From the NCBI RefSeq assembly GCF_018882325.1, contig NZ_JACVOQ010000002.1:186001-250000 (forward strand): a stretch of 64,000 nucleotides of DNA. The letters are read 5' to 3'. This document shows, piece by piece, positions 8,760 through 18,210 of this stretch. Below the pieces are notes generated by a model that saw only the letters and a list, made by a program, of their open reading frames with translations, was not told the DNA's origin and searched no databases. Each line of letters begins with the position of its first letter. Position 1 is the first letter of the stretch. The position numbers were made by a program, and so were the translations under genes. The DNA is from Polynucleobacter sp. 78F-HAINBA (lineage in GTDB: Bacteria > Pseudomonadota > Gammaproteobacteria > Burkholderiales > Burkholderiaceae).

Positions 8760-9882
8760 ACTTGATTACTACGGGCACCCGTTGTGCCAATGCGCAAATA
8801 AGTTCATAGCCAATGGTTCCGCTCATCTGAGCCACATCGTCCACCGGCACTTCTTGACCCCATAGCTCAACCACACTACCGATTTTGGCATTGGGTGCTT
8901 CACGCAAATCAATCGTTAGCATGTCCATTGATACACGCCCAACAATCGGACAAATCACGCCGTCACCTTGTGCATCAGCAGCATCAACCCAAACTGGTGT
9001 GCCATCTTCCGCATGACGCGGGTAGCCATCAGCATAGCCACAAGCAATTACACCGATACGCATATCTTCCGGAGCTTGGTAGCGGCCACCATAGCCAACA
9101 TGATCACCCTTCTTTAATTCTTGAATGTCGATGATTTCACTGCGGAGCTGCATAACTGCTTGAAGTTCAGAACGAACAATGTCGGCATGCACTCCAGTAG
9201 GTGAAACGCCGTACAACATAATTCCTGGGCGAACCCAATCACCTAGCGCATTGCGATGCCAGAGTATTGCCGCTGAATTCGCTAAGGAGCTTGGAGCTTC
9301 CAAGCCCTCAATTGCTTGCTCAAAACAGTCCAGCTGCTCACCTACCGATGGCGCTTGATCGACTTGATCTGCATTAGCAAAATGGGTCATGTGATGAAGG
9401 TGATAACCAGCCGCATGTAGGCGGTGAAAAGCTGTCCGGTATTGCTCCGGCCTAAAGCCAAGGCGATTCATGCCGGAATTCAGCTTCAAAAAGAGATTGA
9501 TTGGGTGACCCGAATGATTAACAAAAGACTCCAGCCATGCGACTTGCTTCTCACTATGAACCACCAAATCACATCGGAGCTTACTTGCTAACTCAAGCTC
9601 TTCTTGACTAAAAAGGCCCTCCAAAAGCAGGATGCGGCCTTCCCACCCATGATCTCTGAGCCATTGTGCATCTGCAATATCCAGCAAGGCAAAACCATCG
9701 GTAGACTCCAGCCCTTTAAATGCGGCCTCAAGACTGTGCCCATAGGATTTAGCCTTTACAACCGACCAGATTTTGGATTCCGGGGCGAGTTCACGAATAC
9801 GACCTAAATTATGACGAAAGGCATCAGTGTGTATAGTTGCCAAAATTGGCCTATTTATCAAGCGATTAGCCGACGAGCTCAT
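8758..9882 (-). CDS. alr: Alanine racemase
   Basis: A 374-residue fold-type III PLP enzyme that makes D-alanine for peptidoglycan. The PLP lysine is K43 in VVKAKSYGH, and the catalytic tyrosine region GYADGYPR and metal-like SMDMLTID stretch are present. The PLP site reads KAKSYGHS instead of the common KANAYGHG, a mild deviation. The start at 9882 is chosen over an upstream ATG at 9900 because a perfect GGAGG sits 7 bases before it. It converges on bamD and diverges from the lplT-like gene. Confidence 0.93.
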   Translation of the reverse strand: MSSSANRLINRPILATIHTDAFRHNLGRIRELAPESKIWSVVKAKSYGHSLEAAFKGLESTDGFALLDIADAQWLRDHGWEGRILLLEGLFSQEELELASKLRCDLVVHSEKQVAWLESFVNHSGHPINLFLKLNSGMNRLGFRPEQYRTAFHRLHAAGYHLHHMTHFANADQVDQAPSVGEQLDCFEQAIEGLEAPSSLANSAAILWHRNALGDWVRPGIMLYGVSPTGVHADIVRSELQAVMQLRSEIIDIQELKKGDHVGYGGRYQAPEDMRIGVIACGYADGYPRHAEDGTPVWVDAADAQGDGVICPIVGRVSMDMLTIDLREAPNAKIGSVVELWGQEVPVDDVAQMSGTIGYELICALAQRVPVVIK

Positions 9883-9889
9883 ATCCACC

Positions 9890-9894
9890 CCTCC
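9890..9894 (-). promoter_or_regulatory. Ribosome binding site that sets the alr start
   Basis: GGAGG reads on the minus strand from 9894 to 9890, with 7 bases before ATG 9882. The alternative ATG at 9900 lies upstream of this site and cannot use it. Confidence 0.8.
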
Positions 9895-9932
9895 TTTCAT
9901 GTTTTAATTACATTAATGACTAGATTGTACGA

Positions 9933-11252
9933 ATGAACCGTAGTTTTTACATCATTATGGCGGCGCAATTTTTTTCGTCGCTTGCTGATAACGCATTGCT
10001 GATCGCAGCAATCGCCCTCTTGGTCCAGCTTAACGCTCCGGCCTGGATGACTCCTTTACTCAAATTATTCTTCGTTCTCTCTTATGTATTGCTGGCAGCC
10101 TTTGTGGGGGCCTTTGCTGACTCCCGGCCCAAGGGCAATGTCATGTTCATCACCAATACGATTAAGTTTTTTGGCTGCGTAGTAATGCTCTTTGGCAGCC
10201 ACCCTTTGCTGGCCTATGCCATTGTTGGCCTTGGGGCTGCTGCCTACTCACCAGCCAAATACGGCATCCTGACCGAGCTACTCCCCCCGGAAAAGCTGGT
10301 TGCAGCCAATGGGTGGATTGAAGGCCTTACCGTAGGCTCGATCATTATGGGCACCGTACTTGGGGGTGTCCTGATTAGCAAGTCTGTATCCCAAAGTCTT
10401 TTGGGGTTTGATATGCCCATCCTTGAGACCAGCATTGATACTGCCGCAGAATCAGCAATCATGATCATCATGATGATTTATGTGCTGGCTGCCCTAATCA
10501 ATTTACGCATTCCAGATACCGGGGCGCGCTATGAGTCCCAGAAAACCAATCCGATTGAGTTGGTAAAAGATTTTGCTGTTTGCTTTAAGACCCTCTGGGA
10601 TGATCGCCTTGGACAGATCTCCTTGGCAGTGACCACCCTATTTTGGGGTGCTGGCGCTACCTTGCAGTTTATTGTGATTAAGTGGGCTCAAGTTGCCTTG
10701 CATATGACCTTATCCCAAGGAGCGATTCTTCAGGCAATCTCTGCGGTTGGCGTTGCCGGAGGGGCTGTTTGGGCAGCTTGGCGCGTACCTCTACGTAGCT
10801 CCCTCAAAGTCCTTCCTTATGGCATTGCCATGGGTCTTGTGGTCTGCGTCATGGCAATCTACAACTCAGACATGCTGCCCAATACAACGCTTTGGACTAT
10901 TGGTAAGTTTGAGATCTCCCTAAACCTATTGCCAGCTTATTTCTTATTGATATTGGTTGGTTGGCTGGCTGGTTACTTCGTGGTGCCAATGAACGCACTG
11001 CTTCAACATCGTGGGCACGTTCTGATGTCTGCCGGTCATTCCATTGCCGTGCAAAACTTTAATGAAAATATTTCAGTGTTGATGATGCTCTTAATCTACT
11101 CTGGATTAATTTGGCTGGATGCTCCGATTCAGGCGGTAATTATTGGCTTTGGTGTCGCTGTAAGCGCAATTATGTGGCTAGTGATTAAACGTCATGCTTC
11201 CAATCAAGCTGAATATGACTCAATGCATTTAATTGGCGAGCACAAGCACTAA
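9933..11252 (+). CDS. lplT: Lysophospholipid transporter LplT-like MFS protein
   Basis: A 439-residue major facilitator with about 12 membrane segments. The first residues (MAAQFFSSLADNALLIAAIALL) and the segment AYSPAKYGILTELLPPEKLVAANGWIEG are characteristic of LplT, which flips lysophospholipids across the inner membrane for reacylation. In E. coli it is fused in operon with aas; here no Aas gene is adjacent and alr lies divergently 50 bases away. It converges on the HolD/UDG-like gene with a 9-base gap. Substrate is inferred from family. Confidence 0.88.
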   Translation: MNRSFYIIMAAQFFSSLADNALLIAAIALLVQLNAPAWMTPLLKLFFVLSYVLLAAFVGAFADSRPKGNVMFITNTIKFFGCVVMLFGSHPLLAYAIVGLGAAAYSPAKYGILTELLPPEKLVAANGWIEGLTVGSIIMGTVLGGVLISKSVSQSLLGFDMPILETSIDTAAESAIMIIMMIYVLAALINLRIPDTGARYESQKTNPIELVKDFAVCFKTLWDDRLGQISLAVTTLFWGAGATLQFIVIKWAQVALHMTLSQGAILQAISAVGVAGGAVWAAWRVPLRSSLKVLPYGIAMGLVVCVMAIYNSDMLPNTTLWTIGKFEISLNLLPAYFLLILVGWLAGYFVVPMNALLQHRGHVLMSAGHSIAVQNFNENISVLMMLLIYSGLIWLDAPIQAVIIGFGVAVSAIMWLVIKRHASNQAEYDSMHLIGEHKH

Positions 11253-11261
11253 GCGGAAGGC

Positions 11262-11822
11262 TTAGATATTTTGCAATACTGATTTAGCAAGCAATAAATC
11301 CTGCCAAAATAGCGCCTTATCTTTTGGTCTAGCAATCAATTGATTTAACTCAAAAGTCGCAATCAGCGGTAGATCCTCTGCGCCATCAGCATTAATAGCT
11401 AAGACTGTTTCGCGAAGCTCTGGAAGAGCATCACGTTCACCCGATAATTTTTGAGCGGCTGAGCCACCAAAAGCTACAGCAACTATCGGAGCTCCATCTT
11501 GCGGCAACAATTCCGGATTGAACTTATCCGCAGGATTTTTCCAAGACCATTCTTGTGGGGTTAAACCCAGAACACGAATGATGTTCTGAAAAAGCACTTC
11601 TGCGTCACCTTGAGGTTTGCTACCAAAAAACCACCATATTCCAGAAGAGGTTCGCTCGCGTGCTTCTGAGGCAACAGGGGCTGAAGTAGCCAGTGGATCA
11701 GCATCCTGGGTAAGCACTTCTGCAGAAGCCATTACTTGAGTTTGCGCTGGAATAGCATCCCGTGAAGTCCACTCGGTAATACCCATCTCTTTCAGAAAGG
11801 CAGAATTTGCACTCATGTTCAT
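11262..11822 (-). CDS. Unassigned protein resembling HolD (Pol III psi) or a degenerate UDG
   Basis: A 186-residue soluble protein with no function I can fix. It opens with FLKEMGITEWTSRDA, like the LGITQW opening of DNA polymerase III psi (HolD). After a low-complexity stretch to about residue 60 it has a conserved-looking half: VLFQNIIRVLGLTP, IVAVAFGGSAAQKL, and the ending ATFELNQLIARPKDKALFWQDLLLA. That ending resembles both HolD (ANPTARAALWQQI) and family-4 uracil-DNA glycosylase (HP-x-LLR-P-x-DK-x-x-x-W-x-DL), but the UDG histidine is replaced (FELNQL) and iron-sulfur cysteines are absent. It overlaps the rimI stop by 4 bases, and holD neighbours rimI in enterobacteria. A psi-like role is plausible but unproven. 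Confidence 0.5.
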   Translation of the reverse strand: MNMSANSAFLKEMGITEWTSRDAIPAQTQVMASAEVLTQDADPLATSAPVASEARERTSSGIWWFFGSKPQGDAEVLFQNIIRVLGLTPQEWSWKNPADKFNPELLPQDGAPIVAVAFGGSAAQKLSGERDALPELRETVLAINADGAEDLPLIATFELNQLIARPKDKALFWQDLLLAKSVLQNI

Positions 11823-12364
11823 GCCTCAAGCTTAATCGATTTAGCCAAAACCAGAGCATCTTCACGCAATCCGCTTGCCGCATCAACTGGGTAATAGTTT
11901 TTGCGCAAACCAATCTGTTCGTATCCCAGGCTTTGATATAGTTTTAAGGCTGCATCGTTGCTGGGGCGAACCTCAAGAATAATCCGAGGCATTTTTTGCT
12001 GCGCTGCTACACCCTCGATTGCATTCATCATTTTTATGCCAATACCTAGACGACGCAATTTTGGAGAAACGGTAATGTTCAGGAGATGCAACTCATCTAC
12101 CGCCGGAAATAAAATGCAGTAAGACCAAAGCACTTCTGGATCCAAATAACTACCCTTAACTGTATCTGTCAATTGAGGTCGCACACAGTATGCCCAATGA
12201 CCAGCAGCAAGTGAATCTGAAAAATTACCCTTTGTCCATGGATGAATGTGCGAAACAGATTCAATGGCTAGAACAGAATCTAAATCTGCTACCGTCATGG
12301 GTAGAAATGAGAGCTCTGATACTCCTTCGGTACTGGAGTGCAAGGAATCGATGTTATCAACCAT
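11819..12364 (-). CDS. rimI: Ribosomal protein S18-alanine N-acetyltransferase RimI
   Basis: A 181-residue GNAT acetyltransferase. The acetyl-CoA loop is VSPKLRRLGIGIKMM and the C-terminal motif is EVRPSNDAALKLYQSLGYEQIGLRKNYY, typical of RimI. The first 22 residues are an extra tail before the GNAT fold (FLPMTVADLDSVLAIE), so a later start is possible. An insertion follows HWAYCV. It acetylates the N-terminal alanine of S18. It overlaps the tsaB 3' end by 8 bases, the standard tsaB-rimI pair. Confidence 0.9.
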   Translation of the reverse strand: MVDNIDSLHSSTEGVSELSFLPMTVADLDSVLAIESVSHIHPWTKGNFSDSLAAGHWAYCVRPQLTDTVKGSYLDPEVLWSYCILFPAVDELHLLNITVSPKLRRLGIGIKMMNAIEGVAAQQKMPRIILEVRPSNDAALKLYQSLGYEQIGLRKNYYPVDAASGLREDALVLAKSIKLEA

Positions 12365-13079
12365 GTTGCTGAATTCGTTCCGCAGTAGTCAATGCCACCT
12401 TGTTTCGAATATATAGAGGCTCCAGTAGATGTACATCTTGCTGCAGGCCTTTACCCCACATTTCCTCCGCACAAGCCAAAACGCCTAGAGCATTCACTCC
12501 GATAGCGGAATCAAGATGAGTACTGGCTAATGGATGTGAAGTGTTGGTAAATAGTCGATCACCAAATTCTAGAAGCGCACTGCCCGCTAGAAAATCAATA
12601 TTTGAAAGCTCCAATGCCTCTGGTGGCGTCAGATGTATTTCTCCCTGCCGCTGAGGCAATTGATTGGCCAGAATCTTGTAGCTAGCCCAATAAACCTCTT
12701 CCATGCGGGCATCAACTGCAATGACAAATGATTGAGCCCCCGAAGAAATAAATGCTGGAGTTAGAACGAGTTGACTAGCAATGGCATCTAGACTCGCTAC
12801 AGGTAAAACTGGCAGCCTTGTCGCAATAGCGAGCCCCTGAACAGCAGCAACACCTAAGCGCACCCCCGTGAAAGCTCCAGGGCCATTACCAATCGCAATT
12901 GCATCTAAAGCGGAAAGCTCTATCGAAGCTTCGGATAGCAACGCTTCCACCCAAGGCAATAAGAGCTGGCTAGCGCCAGCCGACACTTTTTGGTGGCGAA
13001 CTAAAGGCGCGGCATCAGGTAAAGATAAAGCCACCGAACACCAAGCTGAGGAGGTGTCGATGGCCAATATACGGGTCAA
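12357..13079 (-). CDS. tsaB: tRNA threonylcarbamoyladenosine biosynthesis protein TsaB
   Basis: A 240-residue ASKHA-fold protein, partner of TsaD in making t6A37 in tRNAs that read ANN codons. ILAIDTSSAWCSVAL opens the fold and GNGPGAFTGVRLGVAAVQGLA is the signature. The conserved opening begins two residues after a TTG start at 13079; no ATG fits, so TTG is taken as the real start. It lies 17 bases after the VOC gene, making it the continuation of the methylmalonyl-CoA transcription unit, followed by rimI. Confidence 0.92.
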   Translation of the reverse strand: MTRILAIDTSSAWCSVALSLPDAAPLVRHQKVSAGASQLLLPWVEALLSEASIELSALDAIAIGNGPGAFTGVRLGVAAVQGLAIATRLPVLPVASLDAIASQLVLTPAFISSGAQSFVIAVDARMEEVYWASYKILANQLPQRQGEIHLTPPEALELSNIDFLAGSALLEFGDRLFTNTSHPLASTHLDSAIGVNALGVLACAEEMWGKGLQQDVHLLEPLYIRNKVALTTAERIQQHG

Positions 13080-13096
13080 TTTAGACTCTCTAGATT

Positions 13097-13561
13097 CTAT
13101 GAACTCAGACCCACAATGATATCTGGTGGCGCCTGAACTAGCTCAATCAATACGCCCTCACCACAGAACGGAAACTCCTCATTGCCCTTCGGGTGAACAA
13201 AGGTGATGTCATGCCCCGCAGCACCCTTACGAATACCGCCTGGGGCAAAACGCAGACCCTGAGCCGACAACCATTCAACAGCCTTTGGTAGGTCGTCTAC
13301 CCATAGGCCAATGTGATTTAAAGGGGTCTGATGAACAGCAGGCTTCTTTTCAATATCGAAGGGTTGCATGAGATCAACTTCAATCTCATGAGCCCCTTTG
13401 CCAATCGCGCAAATATCTTCATCGACGTTTTCACGCTCAGAGACAAAAGTACTCTTGTATTCAAAGCCCAATAACTCAACCCAAAGCTTACGGAGGCGAT
13501 CTTTATTCTCGCCACCGATAGCAATTTGCTGAATTCCTAAAATCTTGAATGGTTTAGTCAT
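13097..13561 (-). CDS. VOC-family protein, probable methylmalonyl-CoA epimerase
   Basis: A 154-residue vicinal-oxygen-chelate protein with two beta-alpha-beta-beta-beta modules ([13 protein letters not shown] near 5-17 and [11 protein letters not shown] near 82-92). Candidate metal ligands include H83, E139 and an earlier Gln/His, as in epimerase and glyoxalase. It sits 8 bases after pccA in an operon that otherwise holds everything for propionyl-CoA to succinyl-CoA except an epimerase, which makes that the best assignment. The protein is not a clear match to actinobacterial or animal epimerase, so glyoxalase-like chemistry remains possible. Confidence 0.65.
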   Translation of the reverse strand: MTKPFKILGIQQIAIGGENKDRLRKLWVELLGFEYKSTFVSERENVDEDICAIGKGAHEIEVDLMQPFDIEKKPAVHQTPLNHIGLWVDDLPKAVEWLSAQGLRFAPGGIRKGAAGHDITFVHPKGNEEFPFCGEGVLIELVQAPPDIIVGLSS

Positions 13562-13569
13562 AACCAGCC

Positions 13570-15606
13570 TTATTCAAAACGAATGATCAACTGATCAACT
13601 GCCAAGCTTTCACCAACATTGGCGCAGATCTCGGCAACAACGCCGTCTTGTCCAGCAACGAGTGTGTTTTCCATTTTCATGGCTTCAATGGCAGCCAATT
13701 TCTGACCGGCAGTAACTGCTTCGCCAACCTTCACAGAAATATTGGTCAATAGACCAGGCATTGGAGACATGACTAACTTTGAAGTATCTGGCGGAACCTT
13801 AACCAACATGCGACGTTGAAGTTCAGCACCTAGAGGGCTTAAGACCATACATTCGTAATGCGCACCATCTAAGACAAGTGCGTATTTAACACCTTTACGC
13901 TCTACTTGTGCAGTGATCTTGTGCGTGCCATTGATGGTTGCACGTAGGCAAAGCTCACCTGGACGCCAATTGCTAACGATGTTGTAACGACTAACATCGC
14001 TCTCTTCTTCTATGTAGACAGAGTAGACGCCATCTTTCAGATCAACGCGAACAGGAATCTCTTGAATCTCTTCGCTTGAACCTACTCGTGAGCCAGTAAC
14101 CACGACAAACTTCTTCGCAATCGTCATTTCATGCCCGGCCAATTGGCCGTCAATCATCTTGATGTGCTCAAGGTAGCGATAGCGCATAAATGCTGCTAAG
14201 GCTGCTAAACGCTTCGGATCAGCTGGCTGAACAGAATCCTTTTTGAAACCATCTGGATACTCTTCAGCAATAAAGCCGGTAGTAAAGTCACCTGATACAA
14301 ATCGTGGATGCTGTAAAAGCGCTGCCTGAAAAGGAATGTTTGAATGAATGCCACGAATGACAAAGTCATTCAGTGCAGCACGCATCTTCTCAATAGCTTC
14401 AGTGCGATCCTTGCCGTGAACAATCAACTTCGCAATCATCGAGTCGTAGTACATCGGGATCTCGCCGCCCTCATAGACGCCAGTGTCTACGCGTACACCA
14501 TCCAACTCCTCTGGTGGACGATATTTCACTAATCGGCCAGTAGATGGCAAGAAGTTACGGAATGGATCATCAGCATTAATACGGCACTCCATTGACCAGC
14601 CATCAAGCTTAATATCTTCCTGCTTAAATGCCAGCTTCTCACCTGCAGCTACACGAATCATTTGCTCAACTAAATCCAAGCCGGTAATCCCTTCGGTTAC
14701 TGGATGCTCCACTTGCAAGCGGGTATTCATCTCGAGGAAGTAGAAAGACTTGTCTTTACCAACCACGAACTCGACTGTACCGGCAGATTGATAGTTCACA
14801 GCCTTTGCCAAAGCAACGGCTTGCTCACCCATTGCCTTGCGGGTTGCCGGATCAATAAATGGTGATGGGGCCTCTTCAATCACTTTTTGATGGCGACGCT
14901 GAATCGAACAATCACGCTCACCCAAATACACCACGTTGCCATGTGAATCACCTAGAACCTGAATCTCAATATGGCGAGGGCCTTCAACAAACTTTTCAAT
15001 GAAGATACGGTCATCACCAAAGCTATTCATTGCCTCTGTTTTACAGGCAGCAAAGCCTTCAGCAGCCTCTTTATCATTAAATGCAACACGCAAGCCCTTG
15101 CCACCACCGCCTGCTGATGCCTTGATCATCACCGGGTAACCGATGCCTTGGGCGATCTTGACTGCTTCTTCAGTTGTATCAATCGCTTCGTTGTAGCCAG
15201 GAATGGTATTAACATTAGCTTCTAAAGCAAGCTTTTTGGAGGCGATCTTATCGCCCATGGCTGCAATAGACTGATGCTTTGGTCCAATAAATACAATACC
15301 TTCTTCTTCGCAGCGTTTAGCAAACTGTTCGTTCTCAGATAAGAAACCATAGCCTGGATGAACCGCTTCAGCGCCAGTGTCTTTACAAGCCTGAATAATG
15401 CGATCCATGACTAAGTAGGACTCGCGTGAAGGAGCCGGCCCAATACAAACCGCTTCATCAGCCATTTGCACATGACGCGCCTCTTTATCCGCCTCAGAAT
15501 AGACGGCTACCGTCTTGATGCCCATCTTCTTGGCGGTTTTCATTACACGGCAAGCAATCTCACCGCGGTTTGCAATCAAAATTTTCTTAAACATTTTCGT
15601 AGTCAT
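13570..15606 (-). CDS. pccA: Propionyl-CoA carboxylase alpha (biotin) subunit
   Basis: A 678-residue biotin-dependent carboxylase subunit. Order: biotin carboxylase domain ([14 protein letters not shown] at the start, ATP-grasp loop [13 protein letters not shown], catalytic region [14 protein letters not shown]), a BT linker domain near 480-600, and a biotinyl domain at the end with the acceptor lysine K644 in EAMKMEN. It carboxylates biotin for PccB. The PCC-type linker and the pccB neighbour favour propionyl-CoA over acetyl- or methylcrotonyl-CoA. ATG 15606 is used; ATG 15594 (MFKKIL) is equally plausible. Confidence 0.93.
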   Translation of the reverse strand: MTTKMFKKILIANRGEIACRVMKTAKKMGIKTVAVYSEADKEARHVQMADEAVCIGPAPSRESYLVMDRIIQACKDTGAEAVHPGYGFLSENEQFAKRCEEEGIVFIGPKHQSIAAMGDKIASKKLALEANVNTIPGYNEAIDTTEEAVKIAQGIGYPVMIKASAGGGGKGLRVAFNDKEAAEGFAACKTEAMNSFGDDRIFIEKFVEGPRHIEIQVLGDSHGNVVYLGERDCSIQRRHQKVIEEAPSPFIDPATRKAMGEQAVALAKAVNYQSAGTVEFVVGKDKSFYFLEMNTRLQVEHPVTEGITGLDLVEQMIRVAAGEKLAFKQEDIKLDGWSMECRINADDPFRNFLPSTGRLVKYRPPEELDGVRVDTGVYEGGEIPMYYDSMIAKLIVHGKDRTEAIEKMRAALNDFVIRGIHSNIPFQAALLQHPRFVSGDFTTGFIAEEYPDGFKKDSVQPADPKRLAALAAFMRYRYLEHIKMIDGQLAGHEMTIAKKFVVVTGSRVGSSEEIQEIPVRVDLKDGVYSVYIEEESDVSRYNIVSNWRPGELCLRATINGTHKITAQVERKGVKYALVLDGAHYECMVLSPLGAELQRRMLVKVPPDTSKLVMSPMPGLLTNISVKVGEAVTAGQKLAAIEAMKMENTLVAGQDGVVAEICANVGESLAVDQLIIRFE

Positions 15607-15620
15607 GATTTGTCGGCGCC

Positions 15621-17153
15621 TTAGAGGGGAATGTTGCCGTGTTTACGTGGTGGGTTTGTGAGTTCTTTATCTTTCAGCATCGCCAAAGAACGTGAGATAC
15701 GCTTACGTGTCTCATGCGGCAAAATCACATCATCAATGTAGCCACGTCGACCTGCCACAAATGGGTTTGCAAACTTCGCTTTGTACTCAGCTTCACGTGC
15801 GGCAATTTTTGCTGGATCCGATTTTTCTTCACGGAAGATAATTTCAACGGCACCTTTAGGGCCCATTACTGCAATTTCAGCAGAAGGCCAAGCGAAGTTC
15901 ACGTCGCCACGTAAATGCTTAGAGGCCATCACGTCATAGGCTCCACCATAGGCTTTACGTGTAATCAGCGTCACTTTAGGAACGGTGCAATCAGCATAGG
16001 CGTAAAGCAACTTCGCACCATGCTTAATGATGCCGCCGTATTCTTGCGATGTACCAGGCATAAATCCAGGCACGTCAACCAATGTGACAACAGGGATATT
16101 GAAGGCGTCACAGAAGCGAACAAAACGAGCAGCTTTAATAGATGCTTTGATATCTAAGCAACCTGCCAAAACTAAAGGCTGGTTAGCAACGATACCAATT
16201 GAGCGACCTTCCATGCGCGCAAAACCGATCAAGATGTTCTTTGCGTAATCAGGTTGGAGTTCGAAAAATTCGCCATCATCAACAATCTTCTCAATCAACT
16301 CTTTCATATCGTAAGGTTGATTTGGATTGCTTGGCACCAATGTATCAAGTGAGAAATCAGGCTCTTCAGTGCGCTGCGCCCCATTGATCATGGGTGGCTT
16401 TTCGCGATTAGATAAAGGCAAATAGTTGAAGAAACGACGGAGCATCATGATGGCATCAACGTCATTATCAAAAGCCAAATCACATACACCTGAAATAGTG
16501 GAATGAGTTACCGCACCACCCAACTCTTCTGCAGTAACATCCTCATGCGTCACTGTCTTAACCACTTCTGGGCCAGTCACAAACATGTAAGAGCTGTCCT
16601 TCACCATGAAGATGAAGTCAGTGAGTGCTGGTGAATACACAGCGCCACCAGCTGATGGACCCATGATTAAAGAGATTTGAGGAATCACGCCAGAGGCAGT
16701 CACATTGCGCTGGAAAATCTCAGCATAGCCGCCTAAGGAAGCTACACCCTCTTGAATACGTGCGCCACCAGAGTCATTTAAACCAATCACTGGAGCGCCA
16801 ACTTTGAGCGCTTGGTCCATGATCTTGCAAATCTTCTCGGCATGCGCCTCTGAAAGAGAGCCACCTAAGACAGTAAAGTCCTGTGAGAATACAAATACCA
16901 AGCGGCCATTAATCATGCCGTAACCAGTAACAACACCATCACCTGGAACAGTTTGGTCAGCCATGCCGAAATCGTGGCAACGATGCTCAACGAACATATC
17001 CCACTCTTCAAAGGTGCCAGCATCTAGCAAGAGTTCAATACGCTCGCGTGCAGTAAGCTTGCCTTTGGAATGTTGAGCGGCAATACGCTTTTGCCCGCCA
17101 CCTAATCTGGCAAGTTCGCGCTTTGCTTCAAGCTGTTGAATGATTTCCTTCAT
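15621..17153 (-). CDS. pccB: Propionyl-CoA carboxylase beta subunit
   Basis: A 510-residue carboxyltransferase that moves the carboxyl from biotin to propionyl-CoA, giving (S)-methylmalonyl-CoA. Two crotonase-like halves are visible. The N half has [30 protein letters not shown] and [12 protein letters not shown]; the C half has [28 protein letters not shown] and [12 protein letters not shown]. Length and motifs match PccB. The ATG has AAGGAG 6 bases upstream. It sits between meaB (9 bases) and pccA (14 bases). Confidence 0.95.
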   Translation of the reverse strand: MKEIIQQLEAKRELARLGGGQKRIAAQHSKGKLTARERIELLLDAGTFEEWDMFVEHRCHDFGMADQTVPGDGVVTGYGMINGRLVFVFSQDFTVLGGSLSEAHAEKICKIMDQALKVGAPVIGLNDSGGARIQEGVASLGGYAEIFQRNVTASGVIPQISLIMGPSAGGAVYSPALTDFIFMVKDSSYMFVTGPEVVKTVTHEDVTAEELGGAVTHSTISGVCDLAFDNDVDAIMMLRRFFNYLPLSNREKPPMINGAQRTEEPDFSLDTLVPSNPNQPYDMKELIEKIVDDGEFFELQPDYAKNILIGFARMEGRSIGIVANQPLVLAGCLDIKASIKAARFVRFCDAFNIPVVTLVDVPGFMPGTSQEYGGIIKHGAKLLYAYADCTVPKVTLITRKAYGGAYDVMASKHLRGDVNFAWPSAEIAVMGPKGAVEIIFREEKSDPAKIAAREAEYKAKFANPFVAGRRGYIDDVILPHETRKRISRSLAMLKDKELTNPPRKHGNIPL

Positions 17154-17162
17154 AACTACTCC

Positions 17163-18188
17163 TTAGAAAAATTCGTGTCCCATTGCTTCGAGTAAACGTC
17201 TCGCAGCAACAGAAGCGGCCATGGTTCCTTGATTTACCTCGGCACTCAGACCAGGTAAAAGTGTTTGTACTGCTGGGTGATTCTGAAAAGCATTCTTAAG
17301 GCCAGCATCAATGCGATCCCACATCCATGCTCCAGCCTGCTGTTTACGGCGCGATTGCAATTTGCCATTCGCGTTTTGCAGTTTCTGAAAATGCAGAATT
17401 TTTTCCCACAATTCAGATACGCCATTACCCTCTAGAGCGCTTAAGGTCATTACCGTAGGATGCCAATACTCTTGATCGTGCGAGGCGTGATCTGGGTTGC
17501 CCTGAAAACCCAAAAGGCGTAGAGAGCTCGTAATAAATAATTGTGCGCGCATAGCGGCGTCTGGATCGATATCAACCTTGTTGATCACAATCAGATCGGC
17601 AATTTCCATGACGCCTTTTTTAATCGCCTGCAGGTCGTCGCCAGCATTGGGTAATTGCAATAGCAAGAACATGTCTGTCATGCCAGCAACTGCAATTTCA
17701 CTTTGACCAACACCAACGGTTTCAACAATCACAATGTCAAATCCTGCGGCTTCAGCAACCAACATCGCTTCACGCGTTTTCTCAGCAACGCCGCCTAATG
17801 TGCAAGATGATGGGCTCGGACGAATAAAGGCCTTATCTAGTACTGATAACCTCTCCATCCGCGTCTTATCGCCCAATATCGAGCCGCCAGATAGACTGGA
17901 AGAAGGATCAATGGCTAGAACGGCAACACGATGCCCCTTCTCAATTAGATACAAACCAAGAGTTTCAATTAGGGTGGATTTCCCAACTCCAGGCACACCA
18001 GAGATTCCCAGGCGAAATGATTTGCCTGTCTTTGGCAATAAGGTATTGAGGACATCATCCGCACGCTTACGATGATCCATGCGAGTAGATTCAAGCAAGG
18101 TGATGATCTTGGCCAAGGCCCGACGCTGCGCCGATGATGGTGCACCGGTGAGATCATTCACCAAAGCTTGGTCAACTGCATTTAGCAT
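17163..18188 (-). CDS. meaB: Methylmalonyl-CoA mutase chaperone G protein MeaB
   Basis: A 341-residue SIMIBI-class GTPase (old name ArgK). The P-loop is GVPGVGKS (64-71), the switch aspartate region is AIDPSSSLSGGSILGDKTRM, GVGQSE follows as the G3-like motif, and NKVD gives guanine specificity. The family loads and protects adenosylcobalamin on methylmalonyl-CoA mutase, which here is the gene directly upstream in transcription (22-base gap). It is typical in length and has no missing motif. Confidence 0.94.
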   Translation of the reverse strand: MLNAVDQALVNDLTGAPSSAQRRALAKIITLLESTRMDHRKRADDVLNTLLPKTGKSFRLGISGVPGVGKSTLIETLGLYLIEKGHRVAVLAIDPSSSLSGGSILGDKTRMERLSVLDKAFIRPSPSSCTLGGVAEKTREAMLVAEAAGFDIVIVETVGVGQSEIAVAGMTDMFLLLQLPNAGDDLQAIKKGVMEIADLIVINKVDIDPDAAMRAQLFITSSLRLLGFQGNPDHASHDQEYWHPTVMTLSALEGNGVSELWEKILHFQKLQNANGKLQSRRKQQAGAWMWDRIDAGLKNAFQNHPAVQTLLPGLSAEVNQGTMAASVAARRLLEAMGHEFF

Positions 18189-18210
18189 GCTGATGTCTTC
18201 GATCTTTAAA

